Shown piece by piece: positions 31,991 to 43,094 of a stretch of DNA of 64,000 nucleotides (its first letter is position 1; the number at the start of each line of letters is the position of its first letter). The notes beneath the pieces were generated by a model. That model was not told where the DNA came from. It searched no databases and saw only the letters and a list, made by a program, of their open reading frames with translations. A program made the translations under genes and the position numbers. The stretch is from Zizania palustris (lineage: Eukaryota > Streptophyta > Magnoliopsida > Poales > Poaceae), in contig JAAALK010000081.1 in NCBI GenBank assembly GCA_019279435.1, positions 55,109,318 through 55,173,317 of the forward strand. The letters run 5' to 3'.

Positions 31991-34793
31991 CGGAAGCATG
32001 TCCAAGAGACAGCGAAGAGAGTACGTTCGGGAAGTAGGTCATATTGGAACTTCGTCATCTGCAGCTGCAATGCCAGAGTGGTCTCATGTTCCGATATCTT
32101 TCTTTGCGGAGGATGCAGCTGGTATTAAGTTCCCACACGCAGATCCTTTGGTTATCACTGCTGATATTGCAGGGACTGAAGTCCGAAGGGTGTTAATTGA
32201 CGGAGGTAGCTCGGCAGATATCATTTTTGTTCAAGCCTTCGATCAGTTATGCATTTCCAGGAAGCATCTCCTTCCAGCGGCTCGTCCTCTGCAAGGCTTC
32301 GTAGGACCCCCGCTTGATGCAGTCGGCCAGATAGGCCTGGAAGTTACCTTTGGAGAAGGTTTATTAGCCCAGACTGAAGAAGTAATCTTTGATGTTGTAG
32401 ATGCCCCGTATGCTTATAACGTCATCTTCGGAAGGGGCATGCTGAACCAGTTCGGAGCTGTGGCGCATCACAATTACTTGTGCATGAAGATGCCCACACA
32501 AGCCGGAGTCCTTACAGTTTTCGGAGATCAAGCCATTGCTCGGAGGGCGGAATATGGTCATGGTCCCCCTCTTGATCCGAGGCAAGTAAACAGTGTGCAG
32601 GACAATGAAGAAATTTTTTCAGCCTCCTCCGAAGCTTCGAAGAAGTCCTTTCCGAGACCAAGTCCCGAAGGAGAGATTGCAACGAAGGTCATTGTTAAAG
32701 ATGGTAAAGAGTACACTTTTCAATTTGGTAAAGATTTACCTCCTGAAGTTGCAACCTCCTTGGAAAAGGTAGTGGAAGAAAATTTGGATGTCTTCGCTTG
32801 GTCTGAAGAAGATATCACCGGAGTCGATCGGGATATTATTGAACACAGTTTACTTGTAAACCCGAAGGCCCGGCCTGTTCGGCAAGGACTCTGGAAGATG
32901 TCCGCGGAGAGAGCTGCTCTAGCTAAGGACGAAGTTGAAAAATTATTGAAGGCTGGGATTATCAGAGAAGTGGCTCACACAGAATGGTTAGCCAACCCAG
33001 TCTTCGTCAGAAAGAAGTCTTCCGGGAAGTGGCGCATGTGCATTGATTTCACATCTTTGAATAAAGCATGCCCACGTGACCCCTACCCCATGCCCCGAAT
33101 TGATCAACTGGTTGACTCCACAGGTTCGGAGTTACTAAGCTTCCTCAACGCGTATTCTGGTTATCATCAAATATGGTTGAAGCGCGAAGATGAAATCAAG
33201 ACAAGCTTCGTAACTCCTTCGGGAGTCTTCTGCTATGTAAGAATGCCCTTCGGCCTAAGAAACGTCGGGGCTACTTTTTCAAGATTAGTTGCTAAGGCTC
33301 TAGGTCATCAACTAGGTCGCAATGTGGAGGCCTATATGGATGATATTGTAATAAAGAGTGCTTTAAAGCACCAACATAGCCTAGACTTAGCAGAAACATT
33401 CAATAGCCTTCGGGCATGTGGGATCCGTCTTAACCCCAAAAAATGTATATTCGGAGCTAAGGCTGGAAAATTGTTAGGGTATTTAGTTTCAAGCAGGGGA
33501 ATTGAAGCTAGCCCTACTCAAATAACTGCGCTACAGAAGATGGCTCCTCCGGAGAATTTAAAGCAAGTGCAAAAGTTGACTGGGCGTCTGGCCGCACTTA
33601 GCAGGTTTTTATCAAGGTCTGCGGCAAGGAGCTTGCCAATATTCAAAGCTTTGAAAGGGTCCGAAGATTTTGCATGGACACCGGAGTGTCAGAGAAGCTT
33701 CGAAGATATTAAAGATTATCTCAGTAATCTTGCTACACTCACGGTGCCTACTGCGGACGAAACCCTACTCCTGTACCTTGCAGCTACAGGTTCAGCTGTT
33801 AGCGCAGTCCTTGTCAGAGAAGTGGATTCCAATGGGAAGTTGGTCCAAAATCCTGTTTATTTTGTATCCGAAGCATTATCAGGAGCGAAGACAAGATACT
33901 CCGAACTTGAGAAGTTCATTTATGCTCTGATAATGGCTTCGAGGAAGCTAAGACATTATTTTTTGGCTCATAATGTAATTGTACCAACTTTGTATCCCTT
34001 AGGAGATATGCTCCGAAGCAAAGATTCCACTGGAAGGATTGGAAAGTGGGCAGTTGAGCTAGCACCCTTCGGCATATCTTTCTTGGCAAGGACACCTATC
34101 AAATCCCAAGTCCTATCAGACTTCGTAGCAGAGTGGACTCCACCTGCGAATTTGACTCCGGAGAAATCAAGTGACGGAGTTTGGACTGTTTACTCCGATG
34201 GGGCTTTCCAAGCATCCGAAGCAGGCATTGGGGCAGTATTGATTTCACCGTCAGGGCAAAGAGCAATGTACTCCGCAAGACTCAACTTTAAGTCTACCAA
34301 TAATATAGCGGAATGCGAAGGGATTTTATTGGGACTTCGAAAAGCACGTGCTCTAGGGGCTACAAGAATAATTATAAAAACAGATTCTCAGATAGTAGCA
34401 GGGCACGTTGACAAAAGTTTTCAAGTTCGGCATCCACAGCTTGCAAAGTACTTAGAAGAAATCCGCAAAATCGAAGCACACTTCAAGGGTATTACTATTC
34501 GGAGTATACCAAGAGCGGAAAACGTGCAAGCGGATATTTTAGCGAAGGCTGCGGCCGGAGCTGTGGATGTGCCTGAAGAAGCATTCTATGAGGAGCTCAA
34601 TATACCTTCGGTGCCACAAATTGCCTCTGCGGAGATTCTTTGCATTCCTAGTGCAGATTGGAAAGATTCGATCATAGAACTCTTGCAAGGAGGAACAAAT
34701 TTGCCTGAAGAGCCCCAATTGTCAAGATTAAAGCTCAGAGCCAGAAACTATCAGTTAATCAACGGTATATTATACAAGGCCAGAGTATGTTCC
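31080..34793 (+). pseudogene. Element C gag-pol: protease, RT, RNase H, archaeal RNase H
   Basis: Uninterrupted frame of about 1240 codons. Protease VRRVLIDGGSSADII lies near 32190. RT follows with SGKWRMCIDFTSLNKACPRD, AYSGYHQIWL, FGLRNVGATF and YMDD near 33340. RNase H is at about 33.7-34.1 kb, and archaeal-type RNase H (YSDGAFQAS, STNNIAECEG, KTDSQIVAG) at about 34.2-34.5 kb. The catalytic acidic residues are present, unlike in A. The frame runs into the integrase N-terminus and is cut at 34793 by D's LTR, which supplies the artificial stop. Best-preserved Tat pol of the window, but without integrase. Confidence 0.9.
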
Positions 34794-37481
34794 TGTAGCG
34801 CCCCGATTTAACAAATCGAGACATTATTGTATTTCATAAGAAAAACAATAATACAAGAGGTTCATCATGCGACAATCGTACATACGACGGTATCCATGGT
34901 ACGCAGACCATATTTATTACATCATTGTTTTAATAAAACCGTAAAGTAAAATAATTAACAATCGGCATGACGAACATCTTCTACAGGATCTTTATTCTCG
35001 ACTGGGTCGCTACTCCAGACCGTCTTCGTAGTAGGCATCCTCTGTGGGGTCCAATGGGTATGAGTACAAAAAGTACTCAACAAGCCACCGCAAAATGCAA
35101 GTAATAATGCAGGATAATAAACAAGGAAGGGTAATGGCTAGCATTGCAGTAAAGTACAGTTTCAGTTATTGCATTTAGTGTAATCATATTTTAATCATGC
35201 GGAAAATAAACATGAACATCATCAACATCAACTAACTCGAGGGGTACAGTCAGCCCCACCTCGCTCAACGGTCCTTACATGTCAATCCATCATGCACATA
35301 CATATTCAAAGTAAGCTAACTGGGGGATGTCACGCAACCCGCCCTTGACCGCGGGCTCGGCTTTTCGAAAAGATTTAAGACTCTGATCAGAGATGTACTA
35401 CTGTACCCACAAGGCACGCACTCATCTCAAACGAGATGACCCATTTCACGGGAACTCGTGCCAAAACCTCAATATGAGAAGTTCCAAGCGATAACCACCC
35501 GCTCTAGGTTTCGCCGGCGCGCCGGGCCGCATCCCGGCTAACGTCGCACCCCCTTTTGCGCCACATTGGTACAAGTCACCCGCAGGTGCAACTCGACCCA
35601 TCTCCAAATGGTGGCCTCGGTTTGGAACAACCCATACCTTAGTTAGGACTTACCCACTAGACTTGTGGTTAGTACGTGTAAATCGGGGCGCTACAGTACG
35701 TAAGTGTATTGCAACGGATCCCTCAGACCGGTCCTTATAGTGCCCCGGGTGCTACCGACCAATGCCCTAGCTTGCACCCGGAACCCACCATGCATACACT
35801 CACAACCATAACTCATCACCAACGGAAATCCAAGGATAAGAAGTAACGGGGATCATATAATAGAACCATTTTGCTACGACTCATTTTTATCCTATAGCGA
35901 TTGTGTCAATACATTGGACACTAGCTAATATCATTGATCATATGGTGACAAGGAGTTTAGGCTAGAGATAGCATGGCTTGGGTTGCACATCAAGGTCGGG
36001 GATCCTAAATAAATATATTGTAAGGGTTTCATTGGACTAATGCATATATAACCTATGTGTTTTAGCGATAGTTTAATCAATCATGGGTTCAATATGCTCA
36101 AAAGATTGGTTTGGTGACTTGCCTTGTTCAGCGAATGGGGAGGGAGGAACTTCCGTGAAGTACTCTGGCTCCTCGGCGACGTCGTAGTCTTTTTAATGTA
36201 ATAAAGTAAAATAAAAAGAACACATTCAATCAAACAATATAACATTACATTAATAGCACATAAGTTACTGTTGGTTTGATTAAAAGTAAAATAATTTCAA
36301 TTGTTAAGGTTCTGTGGTTTACTCCATAAATAAATTTTAAAGGAATTAAAGAGTTGTCCTTTCTTTGAAAAGAATGTTTAAATGTGATTATTGCCATATT
36401 AAATTCTCAAATAAGTGTGAAATGAAAAGTTCATGTTAGTTTGATAGTTTTCAGTGAATGGACAGAATGGAAATAATTCTAAATTTTTCTGAAGTTTAAA
36501 CATTTGAATTCATATTTTAATCCTAAAGGCATTTAAATATTTATTTGAATAAACATGAAAATGTCAAAGCAAACCTACTGTTTTTATTGCATAAACCTGT
36601 AGACAATAATTTTATGAATTTTCTGAAATTGGAATGGTAATTTTTAGAGTTCAAATGCATCAGATATGAATTTTACAATTTTAAAAGTATTTCTGAAATT
36701 CATTTTCAATTTTTAAACTCCTCGGGTCCACGGTGAGCCAGGCCCACGGTGAACCCGCGCACTGTGCGCGTGCGCCAGGTCGATCTGGACCGTCGGATCC
36801 AGATCCGACGCGCGAGGGCGAGGCGGGGCGCGTAAGTCACGATGGACGGTCAGGATTAAAACGTGCGAAGGGGTACCACGTGGACGCACGAGATTAAACG
36901 CGAGTTTTAAATACCAACGAACGCACGAGATCGCACCGTACCGCTTCACTCAGATCCGACGGCCCGGATTAAACCGAACAGATGATTTAATCCCAAGCGT
37001 TGGATCTAGATCGCACGGCCAGGATTGAATCCGGCACAGTGCGTGTCGGGGGGGGTAAAGTACTCCTTCTTCCTCGACTCCGGCGGTGCGACGGTGAGCG
37101 ATTCCGGCGACGACGAGGGTTATCTAGTCTAGCTAGGACTAAAAACGGAAAGGGGGCACCGAGGGGAACAAAAGGGTACCCTTGCGGTGGTCCGGGGTCG
37201 ACGGGGTGAGGCCTAAAACATTTTTGAATAAAAATAATTCCAGAAAATAGATTAAAATCTTAGGGATACTTCCAAGGTTGGTAAAAATTCATAAAAATTC
37301 TCAAAAATATGTTTTGGTCTTAGGATCATATACAAAAAGTTTCACCTCCTAGTTTGGCCATCTACTCTATGTTGTAGTTCAAAAGGGTATAAAGGGGTAT
37401 TTAAAGTATTTTCAGGAATATATATTCCAAGAAATTGAATTTAATATTATTTTTATTGTTTTGAAAATTAGGGGTGTTACA
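34794..37481 (-). repeat. Element D left (3') LTR
   Basis: 2688 bp from tgtagcgcccc to gtgttaca. It differs from the right copy by scattered substitutions, by a 24-bp insertion at 35672-35700, and near 37208, where it jumps from gtgaggcc to taaaacat. The right copy continues with at least 227 bp of other sequence there. Confidence 0.92.
35672..35700 (-). mobile_element. 19-bp 'micro-LTR' with 5-bp target duplication
   Basis: Within the left D LTR, tgtaaatcggggcgctaca (35677-35695) is flanked by gtacg on both sides (35672-35676, 35696-35700). The right LTR has the empty site gtacg once (43972-43976). Read on the minus strand the insert is TGTAGCGCCCCGATTTACA, the first 16 bases of D's LTR plus the terminal ACA. 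It therefore has both LTR ends and a TSD but no body. Confidence 0.85.
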
Positions 37482-37498
37482 AACCTATCCCCCTTACA
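37482..37498 (-). other. Element D polypurine tract
   Basis: The minus strand gtaagggggataggtt abuts the 3' LTR. Confidence 0.75.
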
Positions 37499-37524
37499 AG
37501 AATCTCATCCTCGAGATTGGAACG

Positions 37525-38925
37525 TTACTCGAATAACTTGGGGTATTGGGCTTTTAGTTCATCTTCCTTTTCCCAAGTGGCTTCTTCGGCGGGATGGTTG
37601 TCCCATTGGACTTTGCAGAAGCGAACAACGCGACTTCTGGTTACTCTCTCCTTGGTTTCCAAGATCTTGACGGGTTTTTCTATGTAGGTCAAGTCTTCTT
37701 GGACATTAAGCTGCTGAAGGTCGGCTTGCTCGGTGGGTACACGGAGGCACTTCTTCAGCTGCGAGACATGGAACACATCGTGAACTCCTGCCAAGGATGG
37801 AGGCAGTTCAAGTTGATATGCCACTTCTCCTTGTCGTCGGAGGATCTGGAAAGGTCCGACGTAGCGGGGTGCTAGTTTGCCTTTCATGTTGAACCTTTGA
37901 GTGCCATGGAGGGGAGTGACTCGGAGATAGACATAATCGCCCTCCTCAAAGGCTAGGTCTCTTCGACAGTTGTCGGCGTAACTCTTTTGCCTGGATTGGG
38001 CTGCCTTCAATCGGTCTCTTATGATCTTAACCTTCTCTTCAGCTTCTCTTAATAAATCAGTCCCAAACAGTTGTGACTCTCCGGTTTGATCCCAGAGCAA
38101 CGGCGTTCTGCACTTACGTCCATAGAGTGCTTCAAACGGGGACATTTGCAGGCTGGCTTGATAGCTGTTGTTGTAGGAGAACTCCGCATATGGTAAGTTC
38201 TTGTCCCACATTCCGCCAAAGTCTAGAGCACAAGCTCTAAGCATATCCTCCAATATCTGGTTGACCCTTTCGGTTTGACCGTCGGTCTGTGGATGATAGG
38301 CGGTGCTAAAGTTCAGCCGGGTGCCGAGTTCCTCTTGAAGGTTCTTCCAAAATTTGGAGGTAAACTGACTCCCACGGTCAGATACAATCTTCTTAGGAAC
38401 TCCGTGAAGGCACACGATCCGGGTCATATACAAGTCGGCCAACTTGGCGACGGTGTACGTTGTCTTGACCGGAACGAAGTGAGCTACCTTGGTGAGTCGG
38501 TCGACGATCACCCAGATAGAATCATGACCAGCTTGGGTCCTGGGCAGTCCCGTGATGAAGTCCATTCCTATCTCTTCCCACTTCCAATCAGGGACCTTGA
38601 GAGGTTGAAGGAGTCCGGCAGGCCTCTGATGCTCTGCCTTGACTCGCCGGCATGTGTCGCACTTGGCCACATACTCTGCTATTTCTCTCTTCATGCTGAC
38701 CCACCAGTATTTTTCCTTTAGGTCTTGATACATCTTTGTACTCCCGGGATGGATGGAGTATAGAGTATCGTGGGCTTCTTGAAGGATGAGGGTCTTCAAC
38801 TCAGGTAAGTTGGGTACGCATACTCGGTTTCCGAACCAGATGGTACCATGCTCGTCCTCGGAAAATCCTGGGGCTTTACCCTTCCTCATGTTCTGCTGGA
38901 TCTCGAGGATGTCCGGATCTTCCTT
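37525..38925 (-). pseudogene. Element D integrase and chromodomain
   Basis: Continues the pol frame after a single TAG at 38926-38928. HHCC zinc domain (HPGSTKMYQDLKEKYWW ... CDTCRRVK) and core with Asp in GMDFITGLP, Asp in VSDRGSQF and Glu in GQTERVNQ. The GPF-type region PRYVGPFQILRR follows, then a C-terminal chromodomain (RSRVVRFCKVQWDNHPAEEATWE), the marker of chromoviruses that can steer insertion to heterochromatin. All catalytic residues are present. Only the upstream TAG disrupts it. Confidence 0.92.
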
Positions 38926-40926
38926 CTATTTTTCTCGGATCTGGTCTATTAAGACAGGCCAAGATTCCAAGACAGCGAGGTACGCTCGAGTGGTGATCCC
39001 TAGGTTTAGCCTTTCCATCTCCTTATAAAGTAAAGGAGCTTGGTCTTGAATCATGATGGCATTGCAGTACCCTTTTCGACTAAGGGCGTCTGCCACCACG
39101 TTCGCTTTGCCCGGATGATAATGGATGCCCAAGTCATAATCCTTGATCAGTTCCAACCATCTTCTTTGCCTGAGATTCAGATCTGGTTGGGTGAATATGT
39201 ACTTGAGGCTCTTGTGGTCGGTGAAGACCTCACACCGATTTCCCACAAGGTAATGTCTCCATATCTTCAAGGCATGAACCACGGCTGCTAGTTCCAGGTC
39301 GTGGGTTGGGTAGTTCAACTCGTGCGGTCTCAGTTGCCGGGAGGGGTAGGATATCACTTTCCCTTCTTGCATTAAGACGCATCCCAATCCTTGACGAGAG
39401 GCATCACAATAGACGTGGAAGTCTTTCCGGTTGTCTGGCAAAGTCAGAATGAGAGCTGATACTAGCTTCTTCTTGAGGGTCTGGAAGCTTTCTTCGCAGT
39501 CGGGGGTCCATTCAAACTTTACTTCCTTCTGCAGAAGTCTGGTCATAGGCTTGGCGATCTTGGAAAAATTCTCGATGAACCGGCGGTAGTATCCGGCCAG
39601 TCCGAGAAAACTCCGGATCTCGGTCACGGTCGTGGGCTGCAGCCAGTTGGTCACTGCTTCAACGGTGGTTGGGTCAACTGCTATTCCTCCGGCAGATATG
39701 ACATGGCCGAGGAACTTCACCTCAGACGACCAAAATTCGCATTTGCTGTATTTGGCGTACAGTTGCTGCTCCCTTAGCTTTCCGAGGGTCAGACGGAGGT
39801 GAGTCTCGTGTTCTTCCCTGGTCTTGGAGTAAACGAGGATATCGTCGATGAATACCACGATGAACTTGTCCAAGAACTCCATGAATACATTGTTCATCAT
39901 GTTCATGAAAAAGGCCGGGGCATTCGTGAGTCCGAACGACATCACGGTGTACTCGTAGAGTCCATAGCGAGAGGTGAAGGCAGTCTTGGGTATGTCCTCT
40001 TCTCTAATCCTCAACTGGTGATAACCTGACCTGAGGTCAATCTTGGAAAACACCGAGGATCCTTTCAGCTGATCGAACAGGTCGTCGATCCGAGGCAATG
40101 GGTACTTGTTCTTGATGGTTACGTCATTCAAGGCTCTATAGTCCACGCACATCCGCTTGGTCTTGTCCTTCTTCATGGCAAATATAACAGGTGCGCCCCA
40201 GGGTGAGGTACTTGGCCGAATGTACCCTTTTTGTTCTAGGTCTTCGATGTTGCTCTTGACTTCGGCTAGTTCATTGGCGGCCATTCGGTACGGGCGCTTG
40301 GAGATTGGAGTGGTCCCGGGGACAAGTTCGATTCTGAATTCGATGTCCCGTTTGGGAGGCATTCCGGGTAAGTCTTCAGGGAAGACATCCGCAAACTCCT
40401 TTACTATAGGTACCTCTTCAAGAGCTATCGAGCGAAGGGATGCTCCGAGTGGTTTGCGACTGGTCATCCGAAAAGTGACGGTTGCGCCTTCAGGGTTGGT
40501 CACCATGACGGACTTGTTGTCACAGTCGATCACTCCCTTGTGCTTCATCAACCAATCCATCCCTAGGATGAGGTCAAGTCCGGTGCATTGGATGAGGACT
40601 GGCTCGGCCCTAAACAGTACTCCTTGGATGTCAATTTGAACCTTAGGGCTGTATAAGCGGGCTGAGGTCCTATTGCCGGGAGTGGAAATCACCATGGGAA
40701 TGGGTAGAGGGAGCACGTCCAGCTTGTTTGTTTTCACAAAATCTTCCGAGATGAAGGAGTGGGTTGCTCCAGAGTCAAATAATATGACGGCCGGTATGGA
40801 ATTCACAGTAAACGTACCGAGTACGACCTCAGGTGCCTCCTGAGCTTCCTCTGCGCTGATATGGTTGACGCGGGCTCGCACCGCCTGGTTGGGTGCCGTG
40901 CCTTGGGCTGCTTGGGGTGGGGACAC
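38926..40926 (-). pseudogene. Element D protease, reverse transcriptase, RNase H
   Basis: Open frame of 666 codons. Protease box LFDSGATHSFIS is followed by GLDLILGMDWL. RT contains RMCVDYRALN, DLRSGYHQLRI, FGLTNAPAFF and the catalytic FIDD box. A single RNase H follows (HVYCDASRQGLG, DLELAAVVHALKIW, FTDHKSLKYIF). It overlaps the end of gag by 124 bp in another frame, so gag-pol expression would need a frameshift or reflects a lost base. It ends at TAG 38926-38928, after which the same frame continues into integrase. Confidence 0.92.
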
Positions 40927-41990
40927 TGGTGTGAATAGTGCCCTTCCTTGCGGCAGTTGAAGCAGACGATCGGCCTCCCTTGTCGATCCTTCAGGATCGG
41001 GGCCTTGGTGGCTGACGTCGGCTGAGCGGCCGGAGCTGGTGGAGCGGGGGGAGGATGCCCGGTGTTGGATCCGCTGGCGGCGTGAGGTGGCCTGTAGGCA
41101 GGCCGGGGATGGTAGGCTGGTGCTGGTGGCAGAGGGATGAAACGGGGCCTCTGAGAGTTCGCCTGTTGATGCTTGAAGGCGATCATTTTCCTCTTCTTGA
41201 GGTCCAGCTTGTTCTGCTCAGTCTCTTGAATGAGCGCTTTGTTGACTAGCCGTTGGAAGTCGGCGAAGTCGGCGGCGACGAGCTGGATGGATAGCTCATC
41301 CTTAAGTCCCCTGAGGAACTTGGCTTGGCGGAGGGCGTCGGTGCGCACTTCCTCCGGTGCGTAGCGGGCGAGGCGGTTGAACTCATGGAGGTACTCCATG
41401 ACGGTCCTGTTGCCTTGTTGCAGGTCGCGGAACTCCTGCTGTTTCACCGCGATGACGCCGGCGGGGACGTGAGCGGCGCGAAAAGCGATGGTGAACTCCG
41501 CCCAAGTCACCACGTGGTCCTCTGGCAGGGACTCACGATAGTTGTCCCACCATTCAGCGGCGGGACCCTGGAGCTGGTGAGTGGCGAAGGCCACTCGCTC
41601 CCGGTCGGTGCAGGGGAGGAGGTCGAGCTTCTTTCCGATGGTGCGAAGCCAATCTCCGGCCTCCATCGGGTTGGTGGTGCTCGAGAAGATGGGCGGACGC
41701 ACGCGCAAAAACTCGGAGAGTTGCGGAGCGGGCGCGAGTGCTGGTGCACGAGGGGCGGGCTCCCCGTTCTGCAGACGGTCCAACTGAGCCTGTTGGTTCT
41801 GCATTTGGGTGAGGAGGGCGGTGATCAGGTGGTTTTGATTCACCATCATCTCCGCCAGGGTGGGGTGGTTGGCGGAAGGCGACCCAGACTGACGCGGGCC
41901 CGTTGCACCCCAGTTGGGCACAACACCCTCGGGCGCATCACGGCTTCCTCCTGCTCCGTTGTTGGAACCGTTGTTCTGGTGGTCGGCCAT
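40803..41990 (-). CDS. Element D gag
   Basis: 395-codon frame, MADHQNNGSNNGAGG start. It carries the retrotransposon gag domain (MEAGDWLRTIGKKLDLL ... AAEWWDNYRE ... VMEYLHEFNRLARYAPE) and one classical zinc knuckle C-x2-C-x4-H-x4-C (CFNCRKEGHYSHQC) near residue 345. The proline-rich segment before the knuckle is usual. No internal stops. The last ~40 residues read past the knuckle in a frame different from pol. Confidence 0.9.
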   Translation of the reverse strand: MADHQNNGSNNGAGGSRDAPEGVVPNWGATGPRQSGSPSANHPTLAEMMVNQNHLITALLTQMQNQQAQLDRLQNGEPAPRAPALAPAPQLSEFLRVRPPIFSSTTNPMEAGDWLRTIGKKLDLLPCTDRERVAFATHQLQGPAAEWWDNYRESLPEDHVVTWAEFTIAFRAAHVPAGVIAVKQQEFRDLQQGNRTVMEYLHEFNRLARYAPEEVRTDALRQAKFLRGLKDELSIQLVAADFADFQRLVNKALIQETEQNKLDLKKRKMIAFKHQQANSQRPRFIPLPPAPAYHPRPAYRPPHAASGSNTGHPPPAPPAPAAQPTSATKAPILKDRQGRPIVCFNCRKEGHYSHQCPHPKQPKARHPTRRCEPASTISAQRKLRRHLRSYSVRLL

Positions 41991-42177
41991 CTTCTGAATT
42001 CATAAGGTTACAAGGTAAAAGGTTGACAACACAATAAACAAACATAGTTCAAGCATATAAATTAAGTGGTAAAAATGTCTATTACAATCAAGTTCTTATT
42101 CTACCCACAACACACTCGTCGTGGGTAGCACCACATACAAAATAATGCTTTTTATTTTAAGTAGCGACTCCTAACGC

Positions 42178-42957
42178 CTACTCGCCACCGGAGGCGGTCT
42201 CCGTGCTCTCGGAACCACGAGTGCGCGGCTCCAGAGAGATGAAGGGCTCGAGAAAATTCTCGATGATGGAGTCGGAGACGAGGCCGGGGCGTGGTGTAGG
42301 GGCGCTGGTAGAGGGCCTGGCGGAGGAGGGTCGTGGCGAGATCCTCTTGGGGCGAGGGAGGGGCTCATGGATGGGCTTCTTCTTCCTTGGAAGAAGAGGA
42401 ACCATCTCCGCTATATCCTTTTGCAGCTGCATAATCTTGCGCTGCAACTCGCCATTCTGTTGGATCAAGTTCTTCGTCTCTTCACGAAGGAACTCAACCG
42501 CCTCATGGTGCTCGTCGGCGTCGAGCACCGCCTCGGTGTGGAGATCATCCATGGCCTGTAGAAGACGCGACTGCCGGGCCATGACCGGATCACGCACGGA
42601 GTGAACTCCGAGGTAGATACTACGGTGGGCTCCGGGAGTACGCTTCGGCACGAGCCGGAAGGACGAGTTCTGAAGACGATCATCATAGATCATCCTCAGC
42701 TCCATGAGGGCCTGGAGGGCGACTCGTTGGCACGCGACATCGAAAGTCGGGCCTCCAAGTGCTGTGGTGTAGGGCGGTAGGTGTTCTCCGGAGCCGTGGA
42801 CGGTGAGGGAGACGTCGCAAGGCCCGGCGAACTCGTCGGGGTATACTCCTTGAAATTTGGGCTCGAAGAGGAACCCGAGGAAGGTGAGCATCATACGGAG
42901 CTCCCGGACGAAGCCCTCGTAGTGGCGGCAGTAACTGTGGACTTGGTAGACCGGCAT
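42178..42957 (-). CDS. Element D ORF0 upstream of gag
   Basis: Intact 259-codon sense-strand frame between the primer site and gag, starting MPVYQVHSYCRHYEGF. Visible parts are a globular N-terminal half (residues 1-150), a predicted coiled coil around residues 150-190 (EFLREETKNLIQQNGELQRKIMQLQ) and a basic Pro/Ser-rich tail. It is not gag or any pol domain. Extra ORFs before gag are known in some grass gypsy elements. The function is unknown. Its freedom from stops in a decayed neighbourhood suggests selection or youth. Confidence 0.78.
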   Translation of the reverse strand: MPVYQVHSYCRHYEGFVRELRMMLTFLGFLFEPKFQGVYPDEFAGPCDVSLTVHGSGEHLPPYTTALGGPTFDVACQRVALQALMELRMIYDDRLQNSSFRLVPKRTPGAHRSIYLGVHSVRDPVMARQSRLLQAMDDLHTEAVLDADEHHEAVEFLREETKNLIQQNGELQRKIMQLQKDIAEMVPLLPRKKKPIHEPLPRPKRISPRPSSARPSTSAPTPRPGLVSDSIIENFLEPFISLEPRTRGSESTETASGGE

Positions 42958-43078
42958 CTACAAACAGCAAGTTGAATAAAAGTGAGGAGAGGAACAAAGT
43001 TTATGAAGTAGATTTTCGAGAAATAATTTCATGTGGCTAATGGCTAGGCGGATCTGTTTGGCTTCCTACAGTCGAGTC

Positions 43079-43091
43079 GGCTCTGATACCA
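43079..43091 (-). other. Element D primer-binding site (initiator tRNA-Met)
   Basis: The minus strand TGGTATCAGAGCC, three bases inside the LTR, is the classic complement of plant initiator tRNA-Met 3' end. Confidence 0.92.
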
Positions 43092-43094
43092 TCT

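Larger units (their letters stand above)
29927..34793 (+). mobile_element. Element C: Tat-lineage LTR retrotransposon, 5' portion
   Basis: 5' LTR, primer site, gag, protease, RT and both RNase H domains on the plus strand. It is inserted into A (same family, opposite strand) and truncated in the integrase N-terminus by D. The rest of C, including its 3' LTR, should lie beyond D but is not seen after the N gap. Confidence 0.9.
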
